From: Gnetum montanum
Lineage: Eukaryota > Streptophyta > Gnetopsida > Gnetales > Gnetaceae
NCBI GenBank assembly: GCA_015680685.1
Contig: MNCI01006837.1
Coordinates: 562,573-594,127 of the forward strand
DNA length: 31,555 bases
Direction: 5' to 3'
Numbering within the stretch: position 1 is the first letter of the stretch; every line of letters starts with the position of its first letter. The notes under the pieces were generated by a model that made no database searches, was not told where the DNA came from, and saw nothing but the letters and a program-made list of their open reading frames with translations. Made by a program: the position numbers and the translations under genes. Below are positions 1 through 10,990 of the stretch, one piece after another.

Positions 1-281
1 TTAGACAGACCTCTGGAATATCCACAAAAGAGATGGGTTGGAAGAAGGTGAACATCTTTAGTAGGAATAAGTAATGATCAAAGAATTCTACAGACTTGAG
101 CCACGTAAAAGTTCCAACCTAGTGAATTTTGAGAAGCAAAATCATATGCTTATTTCCCATGCTAAGTATCAATCCGATTGATAATCTGAAGAATTAAAAA
201 TAGGGAGAATAAATGCAGCCCATCTTATCCAATATTTTTAAGCAAGTGATAGGAATCAATACCTTTGAAACCTACATCTTG
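1..281. other. Unassigned sequence at left edge
   Basis: I recognise no gene or element end here. On the plus strand the first 50 bases read as a short open stretch (LDRPLEYPQKRWVGRR) before a stop, which could be a worn coding fragment, but I cannot name a family. It lies beyond the end of the minus-strand gag and next to the 85-bp module. Confidence 0.3.
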
Positions 282-366
282 CCATTTCAATAGTTCTATT
301 GAAATATTTTGAAGATTTTAATCATCTCATATCTCTGTTCCATGAAATGGCCAAAATGTGCCAACA
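282..366 (-). repeat. 85-bp module, copy A (inverted partner at 10558-10642)
   Basis: The reverse complement of this stretch matches 10558-10642 with only three differences by eye, all transitions, and similarity stops abruptly at both ends. One end carries a perfect 10-bp inverted repeat with a 2-base loop (ATTTCAATAG tt CTATTGAAAT). On the plus strand here, and on the minus strand in the other copy, one frame is open through the module (…LISLFHEMAKMCQ). The right end here is followed by CAG|GTAACT, which looks like a splice donor. It could be a captured exon or the end of a small dispersed repeat; I cannot tell which. Confidence 0.6.
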
Positions 367-484
367 GGTAACTGGGTTGAGGCTAGAGGGATGTGTCTAG
401 ATGGATGCAAAGGGTCATATGGATATGGGTGCTTCCCTTGAGTAGATAGTAAATGAGTTCAATGGTACTCTAGAGGGTAATAGT

Positions 485-2557
485 GATGTTTGAATGAGCT
501 CTGGCTAGGCAAACTTCATGGAGAAATGGATTGCTAAACATAGTACTTGTATGGATAAGGGTACTACTATCTTAGTAGTGGCATTTCCCACAATTTTGGT
601 TAGTGCCACTACTAGTATTGCTCATATAGTTATGGTGGAGCTCCACTTGGATAGTAAGCTTGATGTTTCTGGTGGAACTACCTTGGATTGCCTTGAGGAT
701 AAGGCAATCATTTGGGTGCTTGCCTCCTTGCTAGTTAAGGATTGAGTGCATACACCCCAGACTCTTGTAAATGTGACACCATAAGGAAACATCCCTTTGA
801 ATGTTCATATTGACAAATTTCACATCCAGCATCATCATTAGAGTCTATCTCCACAAATTCTTCTACTGTAGCAACTTTGCCCTTACCTCTTTGGTAAGCA
901 TGTTTAGCTTCTTTCTGCCTCCTATGGTTGTAATCACTATTCTGATCTTTGGATTCTTTAGCAATCTTCATAGAAGTTTGGAAATTCTTTTCTAAATAGT
1001 TTCATATTTTATCAACCTTTTTTGAAATATTAGAAACAAATTTTTGGATGGACAAGGTTTTCTTGTTCACCACTTCATCAAATGGTGACTCCTCCTTGTC
1101 ATAGAATTAGACTTCCCTTTTCTTGATGGAAGGGTCCCCATTATAATTTTTTGCACTTTTTCTTTTTTGCAACTCAACTTCTTCTTTTTCTACCTACTCT
1201 ATCAACCTTTGTATTTGATGAGCTTTTAGTTCAGATAGTCTCCCTTGAAAATAAATTCCAAGAGTTTGTCTTGTTTTTACTTTGAGCTCATCTATGATGT
1301 GGCAAAGTTGTTCTCTCTAATAATAACCATGGATAGGGCATCAATGTAAGAGAGAATAATATCTAAAAATGGTAGCATCCAAGGATTCATGTGTTTCTTG
1401 TTTCTAGCCTTGGATTTGCCTTCTCAGATTAGACACTCTAGATTATGTCTAGTATTTATCATTGAATAGATCGAGCATTGTAGTCCATCGGTAGATAGAT
1501 TCCATCTCCAAGGACTAGTACCAACTTTTAGACTCTTTGATGAGTGTCTAGGGGAATAGCTTCAATTTTTGCTAGTCATTCTCTATGTTTTATAAGGTGT
1601 AGACATCATGAAAGGCTTGTAGATGGTTTTTGGATCAGAGTTATATCCCTCCTCAAATCTTGGGTTATTGTTCATGTCTAAGCACTTGATTCGACTATCT
1701 TTTACATGTCTAGTTGGGATCTTAACTACCTCTACAATGTTAAGAATGCTTTGAGTTGCCAGTAAAGGCTCATCATTAGCATTATTTCGTTATTGTTGAT
1801 CATGTCCTCTATTGCCACTTCAATTATTGTGGGCTTGGTAGCTAGAATTATTATTCTATTGTCCACATGCATCATGATTCCTTCTTCTGCAACATTTTTT
1901 AGAATTATAAGAAGATAAAGAAGAAGATGAAGATGAAGAGGATAAAGAGGGAGGAGGACTGCTACCACCATGGTATCTACCAACTTCCCTTCGATTTTCA
2001 TAGCTATGTTCTTCAAGTTTCTTATCATCTTGATGCTTGTTTGAGCCCTTGCCTTAACTATTATCTTTTCCTAAGCATAGTTTGTTGATAGTGGAATGTA
2101 GATTTATGTTCACACCCCCATCACTAGTATCAAGGGGTGGAAAATTTTCATGTTGAGAGCCTCTAGTGAAAGGACCCTCATTATAATCTTGGTTTAGTAG
2201 GAACAAGGGATTAGTGAACTGTTTTCCCTTCACAAACTCATGTTGCTTCTCCTAGTGTCAATATTTTTAATGTTGTGTTTTAGTGGGATAATAGTCTTGG
2301 TGGTTATAATCATGCACAATGTACTCCTCTTGAAGATCATGGATGCCTAACTTCATAAGAGTTTGAAGCAGCATCAGGGACATAGATCAATCAAGAGGCA
2401 TTACAATGTTGCCTTCCATATCATGCCATCACAATTGTTCATCTTGATGGAGGATGAAGGTGAAATTAGGCACATACTCATCTGGATGAGTATATACCAC
2501 CTTTCTTTATTATGGGACTAGTAGTTTAACATCTTCATGCTTGTGAGAAGAAGACAT
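485..2557 (-). pseudogene. gag: Decayed gag of an Athila-like Ty3/gypsy element
   Basis: Reading leftwards from an ATG at 2557, the start (MSSSHK) matches the start of the gag at 28935 (MTSSHK). The next block (YTHPDEY, FILHQDEQL, DYYPT) is also shared. Further on, 971-735 encodes a knuckle-like CEICQYEHSKGC followed by SHLQESGVYALNP, almost the same as at 30460-30550, and a proline/glutamine-rich tail continues to about 485. The frame is broken by many stops and shifts. Gag would form the particle and bind element RNA. Apparent ORFs on either strand inside this range are shadows. Copy and orientation are clear, but the exact left end is not. Confidence 0.8.
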
Positions 2558-2684
2558 TTTGCAAACAAATAAAATATTAGTGTGTTTTAAAAATTATATA
2601 ATTTGATAATGATGTCGACCTTGGGGTTCATCTAATGATATTAATAATGTTCACTAATCCTAGATAGCACATGTTCACAAAAGG
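2558..2684. other. Untranslated leader between primer site and gag (minus-strand element)
   Basis: About 125 bases lie between the decayed primer site and the gag ATG, a length like that in the right-hand copy (28814-28934). No ORF or structure was recognised. Confidence 0.5.
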
Positions 2685-2705
2685 AGTCATCGACAATAGT
2701 TTCAA
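2685..2705 (-). promoter_or_regulatory. Decayed primer-binding site (tRNA-Asp type)
   Basis: Directly inside the LTR end, the minus strand reads ATTG…TTG…GACT, which aligns without gaps to the intact site at 28795-28813. Most mismatches are G to A or C to T, as expected of methylated DNA. The site would have primed minus-strand DNA synthesis from tRNA-Asp. Alone it would not be recognisable; position and alignment make the case. Confidence 0.6.
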
Positions 2706-3603
2706 TGATGAGAGGAAAGGTACCCCTATGTGAAGCCATACAAATCACAAAGTGTTCACATGTGATCTAGTCAAATTCCATTGACTCTATAGTTTCTAGT
2801 GCACTAGTTCTCTGGGAAGTAAACTTTATGTTGAGGACATTTGTTGTCTTCCCAACTATAATTGTGAAGCTCAAGGCTATGGTTAAGTATAATTGAGGCA
2901 CATGATTTTTGTCATTTTATATTTTATGGTTTTAAATGCTTGAAATAAATAAGATAGAGAATAAAGTAATTTAATACCTACTTTAATCTAATGAGCTAGC
3001 TACTATGCAACTAGTCCTAACATAAGTATTTGGTCCCACTTTCCATACACATCTTAAACATGTATAACGTTGTTGGGTTGCCAAGTATTAAGCACTGCTA
3101 GGATTACCAAAGGTCACATGCATGCTTGAAGCAGTTGCACTTATGTGTTTACTTAATTACTACTTAGCTTATTTTCCTTAATTACTTAATGAGCTAAACT
3201 ACTAGAAAACATTTAATAAATAGTTGAAAACATTAAATGCATGAATGAAATATTTAAGCTCTCTAGAATGCTACAAGCTTTATCAAGAAGTTTTTCTTTA
3301 TTGCCACACACACTATCATGCTCAAGTACAGCAATGCTCAAATAAAAATCCATACACTCAATGACTCCTATTGTAGGCACTAAGGAAAATATTCTAACTT
3401 TTGAATGATAAAAACTACAAGAGCTTCGCTACAACTATGATTGAATGATGCCTAAGCATGGTGGGTTGGCACATATTTATAGGCAAGAATAAACCCTACA
3501 TTGGTAGGGCCACGTTAACCCATCAAATGATGCATTGACAAGGCCTAGTTAATGGGGGCTAGTTAATGAGGCCTCGTTGACACAGCCAGTCTGTGACTCA
3601 TCA
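2706..3603 (-). repeat. 5' LTR of minus-strand Athila-like element (about 898 bp)
   Basis: On the minus strand the repeat starts TGATGAGTCAC at 3603 and ends …CTCATCA at 2706, the same ends as the LTRs at 18292-19210, 26312-27179 and 27831-28793. A shared block around 3405-3280 (minus) aligns with 18530-18640 and 28020-28140: the CCYACAATAGGAGTC-like motif, a T-rich GAGC segment and GGCAATAAAGA. The U3 part near 3600-3490 is unlike the other copies and contains repeated CATTAACTAG and AGGCCT motifs. It is a 5' LTR, because the primer site and gag follow on the minus strand. Confidence 0.8.
3472..3481 (-). promoter_or_regulatory. LTR TATA box
   Basis: TATAAATATG on the minus strand lies about 120 bases inside the LTR start, the same relative position as in the other three LTRs. 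It would drive transcription leftwards into gag. Confidence 0.6.
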
Positions 3604-4090
3604 CACATGAGAGTGCACATCTAGTGGCACCCTCATACAACTTGTGTGGGACATTCTCTATATTAGAAGGCAAGGAAGACAATGTGTTGACCTTAATTAG
3701 CTTATTAGGATCCCATCTCAAGCTAGGGACCATAGCCAACATAGAACAAAATCTAACAAAATGAAACTAGTTAACAAAAAAAACTACATAACCATGAAAG
3801 CCATGTAACAAATCAAAACTATGAAAGACAAAATGAGTTGAAATTTTTATCAATCTCAGGTGATATCTATTGTAATTTATTGATCATATCTTTGGCCACA
3901 CCCTACATAGACTCTTTTTTATCAAGGGTTTCTACCCATGGTTGCATACAGAAGGTAGAAGTGGATGCTTCTACTTGTGGCTCTTGAGCTACAACAAGCA
4001 TGGCAAACAACCAAACGATCATGACCATTATTAAACATAACATAGCAAGTTCAATGCTTAGAGCTAAAAATCACATATACCTAAAAGTTC
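3604..4090. other. No gene recognised between LTR and phosphatase-like pseudogene
   Basis: AT-rich flanking sequence. It may hold the 3' untranslated part of the minus-strand pseudogene upstream, but I see no ORF, repeat or element boundary other than the LTR start at 3603. Confidence 0.4.
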
Positions 4091-5428
4091 CTATGATATG
4101 TTGATAGGAGGTTCACTCATTTGTGGACCTTCTAGCATAGCATCAAAGTGGCCCATAGGAGGAATAGGTAGAAATTCATTATCCTTAACCTCATCATCAT
4201 CATAATGTCTCAATATTTCTTCTTCTTGGCATTGTAGCTACTGCTACTTTAGCTTCCCTCTCCTATTGCTTATCTATAAGAAGCATAAGATAGCTTAGCA
4301 CATCATATGAAACCACAAATCAACCATAGCATTTGAACAAAGTAATATTGACATAATGAATCAAAAAAATACATACATCTAATTTTAGCCTACATTCCTC
4401 TAAGCTTGATGGACATCTTTTTCTTGGAAGGTTCCCCAACCATTGGCACCAATTGTGCAAATGAAGGCCTCTTAAGTTCCTCCCTAACAGTACCCTTAGA
4501 TTTTTCTCGCAACCTCCAAACCTTCTTAACACTAGCTAGCATGGTGGGAGGCTCAGCCCCCATGCTATTAGGAGATATGCAATGTTTTCCATGAAGGTCC
4601 TTAGTAGTAATAGACAAGGATTCATCTACAACTTTTGGTGCATCTTGGATCCTAGTAGTTGGAGCAAAAAGCTTCACCCAGGGTCTATCAAATTGGTAGG
4701 AATCTTGGACCATCATCCATTCCTTCTTACCATTAGAAACTTCACAAACCTCTGCAAGTAAGTAGAAAAAAGTGAAAAATGCATATGGAACTTTGTAGTA
4801 AGATTCTTTTGGAGTTTTTGGACTTCTACCTAAAGCTTAGAAACAAAGTATGCAGCCCAATTAAACTAATTACACTCAATAAGTATCTACTTAATGGCTG
4901 AAGCTTATTCCACCTCCAAAATCTTTTTCTATGATAACAACTTGGGAAATGCTTGGTATCAAAACAAGGGAGACATCTTCCTAATCAATGATGATTTGAT
5001 TTCCTTTAAAGGTTACTCCTTGTTACTACATTAAGTGTCTAACCACTCTTCCACTTTGTCCCAATGATCCACCTACTTCCCTACTTTGACAATAATTGAC
5101 ATGTCATCATTTGAGATACCAAAGAGGTCACTGAATGTGGATGCATTAATGTCCAAAAAAATAGTCCCATAATAAACATGCATGATAAATCTCTAAACTC
5201 TTTGATTAGAGGGGTTAAAGATGTTTAACATTTCTATAGTAGGAATAATCAAGATTGGGGCCATGAAGAAGTCAAACAAGCTTGCATGGATGACCCTTGT
5301 AGGTATAGCATTGGGTGCCTGATTTGATAACCAATCTTGTGAGGATTCAACCTTTTCGAACTTAAGAATCAAGGTCTCTTCAATATGTTTGAAAGTAATA
5401 ATCATAACCTCAATGGATGGAGTGATCA

Positions 5429-5570
5429 CTACAAGATAGCAAAATGTAGCCCATTAGCCTTCGCATAGGTGCAACAAATTGAAATAGATATAACACTAAG
5501 ATTAAAATATCCTAATGACCATATAACTAGGAAAACATTGGCATAAAATCAATAAATTAATAATACTTAC
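5429..5570 (-). other. Intron 3 of the phosphatase-like pseudogene
   Basis: It is 142 bases with a consensus donor GTAAGTATT and acceptor TATCTTGTAG. The join carries one base over and enters the open stretch beginning ITPSIEV in phase. Confidence 0.6.
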
Positions 5571-5848
5571 TTTGCCTATAGGACTCAGGCATTGTAGGAG
5601 CTTTGGGTTATGGGTCCAAGTCTAAATTATCTAGAGATGGGCTAGCTCACTAGTTATCTATGCTCCCGTTTTCTAGGCATCTTTTATAGGCCTTGGGGTG
5701 ACGTCCAATGCTACTCTCAATGTCCTTCTGCAATTGCTCCAACACCACAAGCCTCATGTTTGGGCTCTTAGTAAAAACCTCTAGAGTTGTGTAAGCTAGG
5801 AGAAAGAGGTTATTAGCCTTGATCTGGCCTTGATAATCCATCGTAAAC

Positions 5849-5935
5849 CTGTAGAAAAATAAAATAACATACCATTCATAGTTATAACCTAGATACATAA
5901 CAATAGAAAACAACTAAGATAACAATGTTCCTTAC
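5849..5935 (-). other. Intron 2 of the phosphatase-like pseudogene
   Basis: It is 87 bases, GTAAGG at the donor and TTTTTCTACAG at the acceptor. Removing it joins …IYHIEG to FTMDYQG in one frame. Confidence 0.6.
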
Positions 5936-6388
5936 CCCTCTATATGATAGATAGTGCCAAGAGGGTTTTGAAATCATGTATGCACGTGATGGCCAATAAT
6001 CAAGGTGTTGTTCCTATTACATTATCTAAATTGGGACATCTTTCAAATTTATGACAATTTGCAAGAACTCATGGTAGTCATATCATCATGTGTGTTACCT
6101 CCCACATAGGCATCAGGTTCATCCATGATGAACTTCATGATCAAACTAGAGGATCTAGGTAGAATGGTCTCCATGATCATTGCTACCATCTCAAATGTCA
6201 AGTGTGACAAAACTATCACACTGTAGTTATGGAGTAGGTAGGCCATGAATTCTAAGGCCCCCTTTCTAAACCATACCCCATGATGATCCCACTCCATGTT
6301 GAAGTTTGGAGATTTAGGCATTGGCATATTGATATAGCACAATAGCCCCACCATCTCGATCACCACCAAGATGGGCTTCAAGAACACC

Positions 6389-7764
6389 CTATAACATCCA
6401 ACTACAACAAGTTATAACCATGTAAACTCAAAACTAAAGCCTTGTAACTTAGACAAAATTTAAAATAGTTTACACAAAATGCTTGTTTAAAACTAAAACT
6501 GTAACAATAACATATTAGAATTGAAACATGGAATTGACAACTTAGGATTGAAAACATGAAAATAATATTAAAATATTAAATTCTAAACATTCATGAATAA
6601 TCCTAAACTTATAAAATATCTTGAGATGTGACATAAGACTATAACCAACATTCCATCAAACTTTACACTTAGCACCAAAATGGCTATAGGAAAACACTTA
6701 GAAAAAAATATGAAAAAAATTTATTTTTCATTCAAAGCACTTATAGCCTCTTCCAAACATCCTAAGGAGTTCCCAAGACCATGTAAAATTGATAGAAAAT
6801 AAATTTTACAACCTCAACGTTGTCCATCTTTAGAGGGGTAAATGCATCATAGACTAGCAATCACAATTTTGCATGACCAAATGAGAACAACCATAAACTA
6901 TTAATTTCTTAACAAAATTTGATGATTTCATAGCCATTGGAATTGTAAAATCTTAAAATAAAACCCCATAATAAGAATTCATTAAAAATCCTAGCCAATT
7001 TTTCAGAGAAAATTACACAAGTGACCTAACCTTAGCCATCAACATAAACTATCTTGCACATAGGGTTAGCAAAAAATTTGTTTGCAACCCAAACGAAGTG
7101 ATTATACCATCATTTGAAAGATTAAATCAAGCCCTATACACTTAGATCCATAGTAAATTCAAAAAATTTGTTGTGTTTTCAAAATAAATTCATGAACTTC
7201 CATAAAATTTGAAAAATGACAAAGAATCCTACTTACACAACCTTACTCAAATGGCCATAACTTCATCATTACAACTTCAAATTGAATGAAACCACAACCA
7301 TTGAAAATCTCAAATATAATTCTACAAATCAATAATAATAAATTTTAAAAATAAATAGCTATTTATTTAGTAAAAAATACATAACATTACATGCTTTTTC
7401 ATCCAAAAATCATAAAGCTTGTAAAGTCTAACTTAATCTAGCAATTGGTTAGAGCAAATATAGCCAAACTGACTTGAACCCATTTGAAAAAGCATTGAAA
7501 TAAGGGGGCAAGATTTGGTTAAAATTTGATTTTAACAAGACTTTATTATAGATCTAAGAAAAGTTTTTTCATGAATAGAAAAAGGCATCAAAATGGCAAG
7601 GCCATTTTTGAAATCCAATTTAAAAGATCAAAAACTATCAAATAGCCTTGGATATACATAAACATGGCCAAAATTCAAGGTAGGAGTTTTGTAGAATTGT
7701 AAAATAACAAGTATATGGTCATAGATCTAAGAAATGGAATAGAAAACCAATGAAAGTGACCTAC
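6389..7764 (-). other. Intron 1 of the phosphatase-like pseudogene
   Basis: The donor is CAAG|GTAGGT at 7764 and the acceptor TGTTATAG at 6389 on the minus strand. The flanking exons join in phase with two bases carried over. The 1.4 kb is AT-rich with no ORF or element seen. The short upstream exon is only about 40 bases before the junction with pol, so this is the least certain of the three phased introns. Confidence 0.45.
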
Positions 7765-7804
7765 CTTGAAAATGTGGTAGTCGAACTAGCCCCAATCCTT
7801 GGGT

Positions 7805-8400
7805 GTGGTAGATAAAGATCATTTCCAATTATCATTTGTGGACCAAGTGTTTGATACCATATTTGGGCATTATTATTATAGCTACTTGGATGGTTATAGT
7901 GACTATAACCAAATCCAAATTATGCCAGGAGATTATGCCAAGACAACATTCATGAGTCCCTAGGAGACTTTAACATATTGTAAGATTCAATTTGGTCTAT
8001 GTAATGCCCCTGCAACATTTCAACACCTTGTCCTTAGTATTTTTCAATAACATATTGGTAGCAGGGTAGAATTTTTTATGGATGACTTCTCTACCTATGG
8101 GGCTACATTTGAGAAAGCCCTAGATAGCCTTGAGCAAGTTCTAAAAAGATGTGTTGAAACAAACCTTAGGCTTAATTAGTAAAAAAGCCATCTAATGGTC
8201 CAGGAGGGCATAGTATAGGGGCATCAAATTTCACAAGAATGGATTAAGGTAGACTAAAAAATGATAAGGGTCATCCAAGAAATCACACACTAACCAAAGA
8301 TAGTTAAAGACATCTAATCATCCTTGGACACAATGGCTACTACTGATGGTTCATAGAGAATTTCTCTAAGATTGCAAAGTCATTAGTTAAGCTTACAAAG
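7805..8400 (+). pseudogene. pol: Ty3/gypsy reverse transcriptase, 5' truncated
   Basis: The frame from 7805 carries the gypsy RT series: KDHF, FVDQVFDT, YLDGYSDYNQI, FGLCNAPATFQ and FMDD (the YxDD catalytic box, with F for Y). The first RT blocks, protease and gag are missing, because the sequence changes at about 7805 to the opposed phosphatase-like pseudogene. The frame holds about ten stops, TAG and TAA mixed. RT would copy element RNA into DNA. It runs into RNase H downstream. Confidence 0.85.
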
Positions 8401-8870
8401 AAAGATGCTTCATTCATCTAGACCAAGGAATGTGAACATGCATTCCAACAACTAAAAGATAAACTCATGGAAACTCCAATTCTACAAGCACCAGACTAGT
8501 CTAAACCATTTCACATAATGGCAGGTGTATCTAATTATACCTTGGAAGCCATGACTATGTAGTTAAATGATAAGAAACATCCATATTACATTCACTACTT
8601 GAGTTAAAGCATTGTGGGTGTACAATTGAATTACACCACAACTGAGAAAGAACTAATGGCAGTGGTGTATGCTCTTGAAAAGTTCAAAAACTATGTGCTG
8701 GGATATAAAGTGTTCATGCACACAAACCACAGTGCCATTTGCTTCCTAATGAACAAGCCAATGGTTCACCATCATACAATGGCTCATCATTTTGTAGGAA
8801 TTTGATCTCATAATGATAAATTGCAAAGAGATTAAGAATGTGGTTGCTAACCATGTTTCTTAGTTAAGAT
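8401..8870 (+). pseudogene. pol: Ty3/gypsy RNase H domain
   Basis: The connection and RNase H region is recognisable from FIWTKECEHAFQQLKDKL through NYTTTEKELMAVVYALEKF to HTNHSAICFLMNKP. The catalytic Glu of TEKEL is kept. The first Asp (usually in a T/S-DAS motif) reads Gly in MAGVSNY, and the later T-D-H reads T-N-H, so the domain would be inactive even without the stops near 8500-8610. It follows RT and precedes integrase in the usual gypsy order. Confidence 0.8.
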
Positions 8871-10235
8871 GGGATAATAAAGATGAGGAGAGCCCACTCT
8901 CTAATCAATTTCTAGATGAACTCCTTTTTATAGGAGTAATAAATGACAAAATATCCCCTAAACCAAAATGGTATGATGGCATCCTCACTTTTCTTCTCAC
9001 TCAAGAGATGCCACAAGATCTAGACCATAGGAAGAAACAATATTTTCTTCACTAAGAAAAGTATTTCATGGAAATCAATAAACACCTTTACAAGGTATGT
9101 ATCGATGGCCTAGCTTGTTGGTGTGTCCCTAATGCAAACCAATTGTGCATTCTCTAGGATGCTCATGAAGTCCCTTGCAGAGGACACTATGCAAGGAGGA
9201 ACATGGCCATAAAAATCCTAATGGTAAGATACTATTGACCTACAATTTTCAAGGATGTTCATCAATTTCTTTGATCTTGTGAATATTTTCAAAGAGATGG
9301 TGGGATGACCGCATGAATGGAGGGTCCTCAATAGTGAATTCAACCATTAGGGTCCTTTAACATATGGAGCATTGACTTCATGGGTCCTATCACACCTATG
9401 TCCAATGGAAAGGCATATATTATTATAGCATTTAACTACTACACCAAATGGGTAGAAGTAGCAGCTATCACTAACTATACATCATCCACTGCTACTAGAT
9501 TTGTACAACAAAATATTGTAAATAAGTTTGGGATGCCACATGTACTAATTTCTGACAATAGAACTCATTTTACAAGTGCCACTTTTCAAAAACTTATGCA
9601 ATTCTTACGGGTTAAACATAAATTAACAACACCCTATCATCCCCAAGCCAATAGTTAAGTAGAGATGACTAATAGGGAGATCATAAAGATCCTAACAAGG
9701 ACCATAAGCAAATATAGGAGAAACTAGAGCACAAAACTCAATGATGCTTTTCGGGCCTACCACTCAACATGGAAACACCTTATTGGTTACTCTCCCTATG
9801 AGTTGGTATATGGGAAACTTCCAACACTTCCAATTCAATCCGAGCTCCATACACTCTCAATACCCTGTGATTTGAACCTTGACCTAAGCCTATCACAGAA
9901 TGAAAGATTGATCAACCTAAACATGCTAAATGAAAACCAATTAGTGGTCCTATCTTTTAATAAAGTGCACAAGGAATTAACAAATAATGACATGACCTTA
10001 GAATATAGAAAGTGAAATTTCAACTAGAAGATAAGGTTCTCTATTAGAACCCCACACATGTACCCCAAAAAACAAAATTCCAAATGTTATGGAAGGAACC
10101 TTATATAATTTATGAAACCTTTCCCTCTAGGTCCATGTTAATATACAAACCTGAGCCCAAATAAAAAGTAGTTGGTCAACATCCAACAAGTGAAACTTTT
10201 CCATGAGCCCAAGGAAGCCAGTGCAATGAATACCT
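8871..10235 (+). pseudogene. pol: Ty3/gypsy integrase
   Basis: A decayed zinc-binding region (…HYARRNMAIKIL… CEYFQRDGGM) leads to the catalytic core: SIDFMGPI, YYTKWVEVAA, ISDNRTHF, then KLTTPYHPQAN. The usual Asp before YYTKW is Asn, the SDNG motif is SDNR and the expected Glu reads Gln, so all but one catalytic position is changed. A C-terminal part (AYHSTWK, GYSPYELVYG) continues to about 10235 with frame breaks. This is the last pol domain. Sequence beyond it is unrelated until the env-position ORF at 15184. Confidence 0.85.
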
Positions 10236-10557
10236 CAACAAATGGACAACCACGCTCAATTTTTCAAATCTCCTCCTTCCAACTCAGTCATGGGGAAGAT
10301 GGCCATCTATGCTAATCATCCATATGGCTTATTAATTTTTCTATTTTTTTTCACATTTTTACTTTTACAAGTTATTAATTTTACACCTTTTTTATTTTTA
10401 GCATTTTTCCTACATTTACACCATTTTTTTTACATCATCATTAGTATGTTTGAATCTTTCTTGCATATTTTTACACTTTGCTATATATTTTTCCTTATTT
10501 TGGTTTAGCGTGATTTTCAAATTTTTGCTAATAAATGTGCTTTTTTATAATAGGACA
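10236..10557. other. T-rich sequence after integrase, no gene
   Basis: Runs of T and TTTTTA dominate from about 10330 to 10550. A low-complexity hydrophobic ORF here is a composition artefact. It may be the post-pol spacer of the gypsy element. Confidence 0.4.
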
Positions 10558-10642
10558 TGTTGGCACATTTTGGCCATTTCATGGAACAGAGATATGAGAC
10601 GATTGAAACCTTCAAAATATTTCAATAGAACTATTGAAATGG
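10558..10642 (+). repeat. 85-bp module, copy B (inverted partner of 282-366)
   Basis: This is 96-97% identical by eye to the reverse complement of 282-366, with unrelated sequence on both sides. The hairpin ATTTCAATAG aa CTATTGAAAT lies at its right end (10619-10640). It sits between gypsy pol and the H2B relic, so it is not an LTR or a known part of the pol region. Confidence 0.65.
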
Positions 10643-10990
10643 AGAAGTGGGTTTGCTACGTATAGCATGCTCCTTTGTGGTAGAAAATATTTTGAGGAGT
10701 TTCATATTACTAATAATGTCAAGGACTGCAATAACAATTCAAAGATTGTCATGAACAAATGTTTGTATGAACTGTCCCATCAGAATATTGGTGAAATTTT
10801 TCAATATCTATGTGTCTTCATTCACATCTGCACAAAACATCTTGCTTGCTAAGGTCACTGAAGAGAGAAAAGTTGAGACAATGAAAGACTAAATTTTTCC
10901 AAGGATAGAGTTATCTGGGAGAAGAGTTGAAGTTGGATATTTTGAAAGACACTCAGTAAAAAATAAAAAAAAATGTTGTAAAGTAGAGGA
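10643..10990. other. No gene recognised upstream of the H2B relic
   Basis: AT-rich sequence with several overlapping short ORFs in all frames. None has a recognisable motif. Confidence 0.35.

Larger units (their letters stand above)
4091..7805 (-). pseudogene. Multi-exon pseudogene with an FCP1/HAD-phosphatase-like domain
   Basis: Read on the minus strand, exons at about 7805-7765, 6388-5936, 5848-5571 and 5428-4378, and a probable last one from 4273, are separated by GT…AG introns. The first three joins keep reading phase. The first large exon has a KPILVV…GLLCYI strand, then VWFRKGALEFMAYL and IVLSHLTFEM, followed later by NTLIIG…NPLGTIYHIEGF. That order resembles FCP1/NLI-interacting phosphatases: motif I, the R-P-G-x-x-x-F-L block, the S/T motif and the late DD motif. 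The catalytic aspartates are not conserved here (…VVIEMV…, …IIGHH…). Downstream exons encode a region I do not recognise and an acidic tail. At least ten in-frame stops and one frameshift near 4757 make it nonfunctional. The 5' end is cut by gypsy pol at about 7805. The family is a moderate inference; the spliced-gene structure is firmer. Confidence 0.6.

Noticed and set aside
1732-2028. 98-codon minus-strand ORF
   Set aside because: It lies within decayed gag but with low-complexity Leu-rich sequence and no gag motif, so I treat it as a frame artefact.
4274-4376. Fourth intron of the phosphatase-like pseudogene
   Set aside because: Donor GTATGT and acceptor CTTATAG look good, but the join does not keep phase, so it was left out as a feature of its own.
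6050-6107. Intron starting at GTAACACAC in the phosphatase-like exon
   Set aside because: The frame continues across it (with stops) into the NTLIIG block, so no intron is needed there.
10242-10508. 88-codon hydrophobic plus-strand ORF, possible membrane protein
   Set aside because: It is driven by T-rich low-complexity sequence; Phe and Leu dominate because of TTT and TTA runs.
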